Source: a virus. From it: a stretch of DNA of 30,705 nucleotides. A model generated the notes under the pieces. It worked only from the letters and a program-made list of their open reading frames with translations. It ran no database searches and was not told the origin of the DNA. Shown piece by piece: positions 30,284-30,705 of the stretch; positions within the stretch are counted from its first letter, which is position 1, and every line of letters starts with the position of its first letter. A program made the translations under genes and the position numbers. The stretch is from the IMG/VR virus record IMGVR_UViG_3300042549_003232, positions 1-30,705 of that record; one strand, 5' to 3'.

Positions 30284-30705
30284 TTATTTGTTTTCTAATT
30301 GTTTAATTCTTTCTGTAAGTTCTTGTATTGCTTTTATATATACGGCGTGTAATTGGTCATAATTAATACCCATTTTCCCAGTTGAAGGAGTTGTAAATAC
30401 CGCCTCTGGTATTATTTCTTTCATTTCTTGTGCAATATTTCCGTTCTGTCTGCCCTCGCCAAAGTTTTTGTAATCATCTACAAAGTCAAACCAAACAGGA
30501 TTCATTTTTACAATTTCATTTAATCCATAGCCTATTGATTTAATATTTTCTTTTACTGAAATATCTGAAACTGGAGCTGATAATAAACCATTAGCATCTG
30601 CCAATACTGCTCTGCTTCCTGTTCCTGCTAAATTTGATAATGTTACTGCACCTGTGTTTAAAATTGTAAGAGCATCATTTGCTCCTCTTGTTCCAAGATA
30701 AAGCC
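30284..30705 (-). CDS. Tail fibre C-terminus with peptidase S74 chaperone domain (runs off right edge)
   Basis: The frame is open to the right edge (...LYLGTRGANDALTILNTG, then VTLSNLAGTGSRAVLAD), so the TTG at 30604 is not a start. The C-terminal 95 residues form an intramolecular chaperone: SDISVKENIKSI matches the S-D-x-x-x-K-E-N-I signature with Ser and Lys of the self-cleaving dyad, then NPVWFDF, IAQEMKEIIPEAV, and INYDQLHAVYIKAIQELTER. The domain trimerises the fibre and cuts itself off. It may be the end of the gene that begins at 964. Confidence 0.85.
   Translation of the reverse strand, partial: LYLGTRGANDALTILNTGAVTLSNLAGTGSRAVLADANGLLSAPVSDISVKENIKSIGYGLNEIVKMNPVWFDFVDDYKNFGEGRQNGNIAQEMKEIIPEAVFTTPSTGKMGINYDQLHAVYIKAIQELTERIKQLENK

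Noticed and set aside
1-30705. CRISPR array, insertion sequence or transposase
   Set aside because: No regularly spaced repeat-spacer array and no transposase-like gene were seen.

Overview
The window looks like most of the genome of a small, long-tailed (siphovirus-type) double-stranded DNA phage that infects a Bacteroidota host, perhaps a freshwater or flavobacterial one. The evidence is low GC, almost no Shine-Dalgarno motifs, promoter-like sites of the Bacteroidota type (TTTG or TTG, about 20 bases, then TAnnTTTG), and protein families common in Bacteroidota phages (ERF annealase, DUF4373-like initiator, DUF1064 nuclease, S74-tailed fibre with SVTSVGL-type modules). Every protein gene is on the minus strand, most start and stop codons overlap (ATGA type), and no integrase, repressor or DNA polymerase is visible. 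This suggests a mostly virulent phage that borrows the host replication machinery.

Reading the minus strand from high to low coordinates: (1) 30705-29586, the C-terminus of a tail fibre with a peptidase S74 chaperone domain, then small accessory genes. (2) 29596-27152, a lysis-type region: two small holin-like membrane proteins, a membrane-anchored protein, an M15 peptidase endolysin and a metallophosphoesterase. (3) 27047-25310, a run of tiny genes behind a strong Bacteroidota promoter with repeats just upstream. (4) 25272-19857, replication and DNA metabolism: ERF, HTH proteins, a replication initiator whose own gene carries two 22-bp-spaced repeat arrays (candidate origin), a DnaB-like ATPase, a DUF1064 nuclease, a ParB-like protein and a Mom-like DNA-modification protein. 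(5) 19805-13851, packaging and head: HNH, small and large terminase, portal, MuF-like protein, prohead protease, major capsid. (6) 13747-8611, a tRNA-like gene and a cassette of glycosyltransferase-type genes with a GP88-like protein, set between head and connector genes. (7) 8580-1, head-tail connectors, tail tube, frameshifted tail chaperone, tape measure, tail tip, two tail-tube paralogues and the N-terminus of a tail fibre that runs off the left edge.

The left-edge fibre N-terminus and the right-edge S74 C-terminus have the same orientation and compatible frames, so they may be two parts of one gene in a circularly permuted genome.

The most unusual signals are: a plus-strand tRNA-Gly unit with its own promoter-like site and terminator, nested antisense in the 3' end of the mom-like gene; a 115-nt class-II-like tRNA with an abnormal anticodon/variable region; the intragenic origin candidate; two tail-tube paralogues beside the tail tip; the glycosyltransferase cassette; and a terminator-like hairpin inside the frameshift extension of the tail chaperone.
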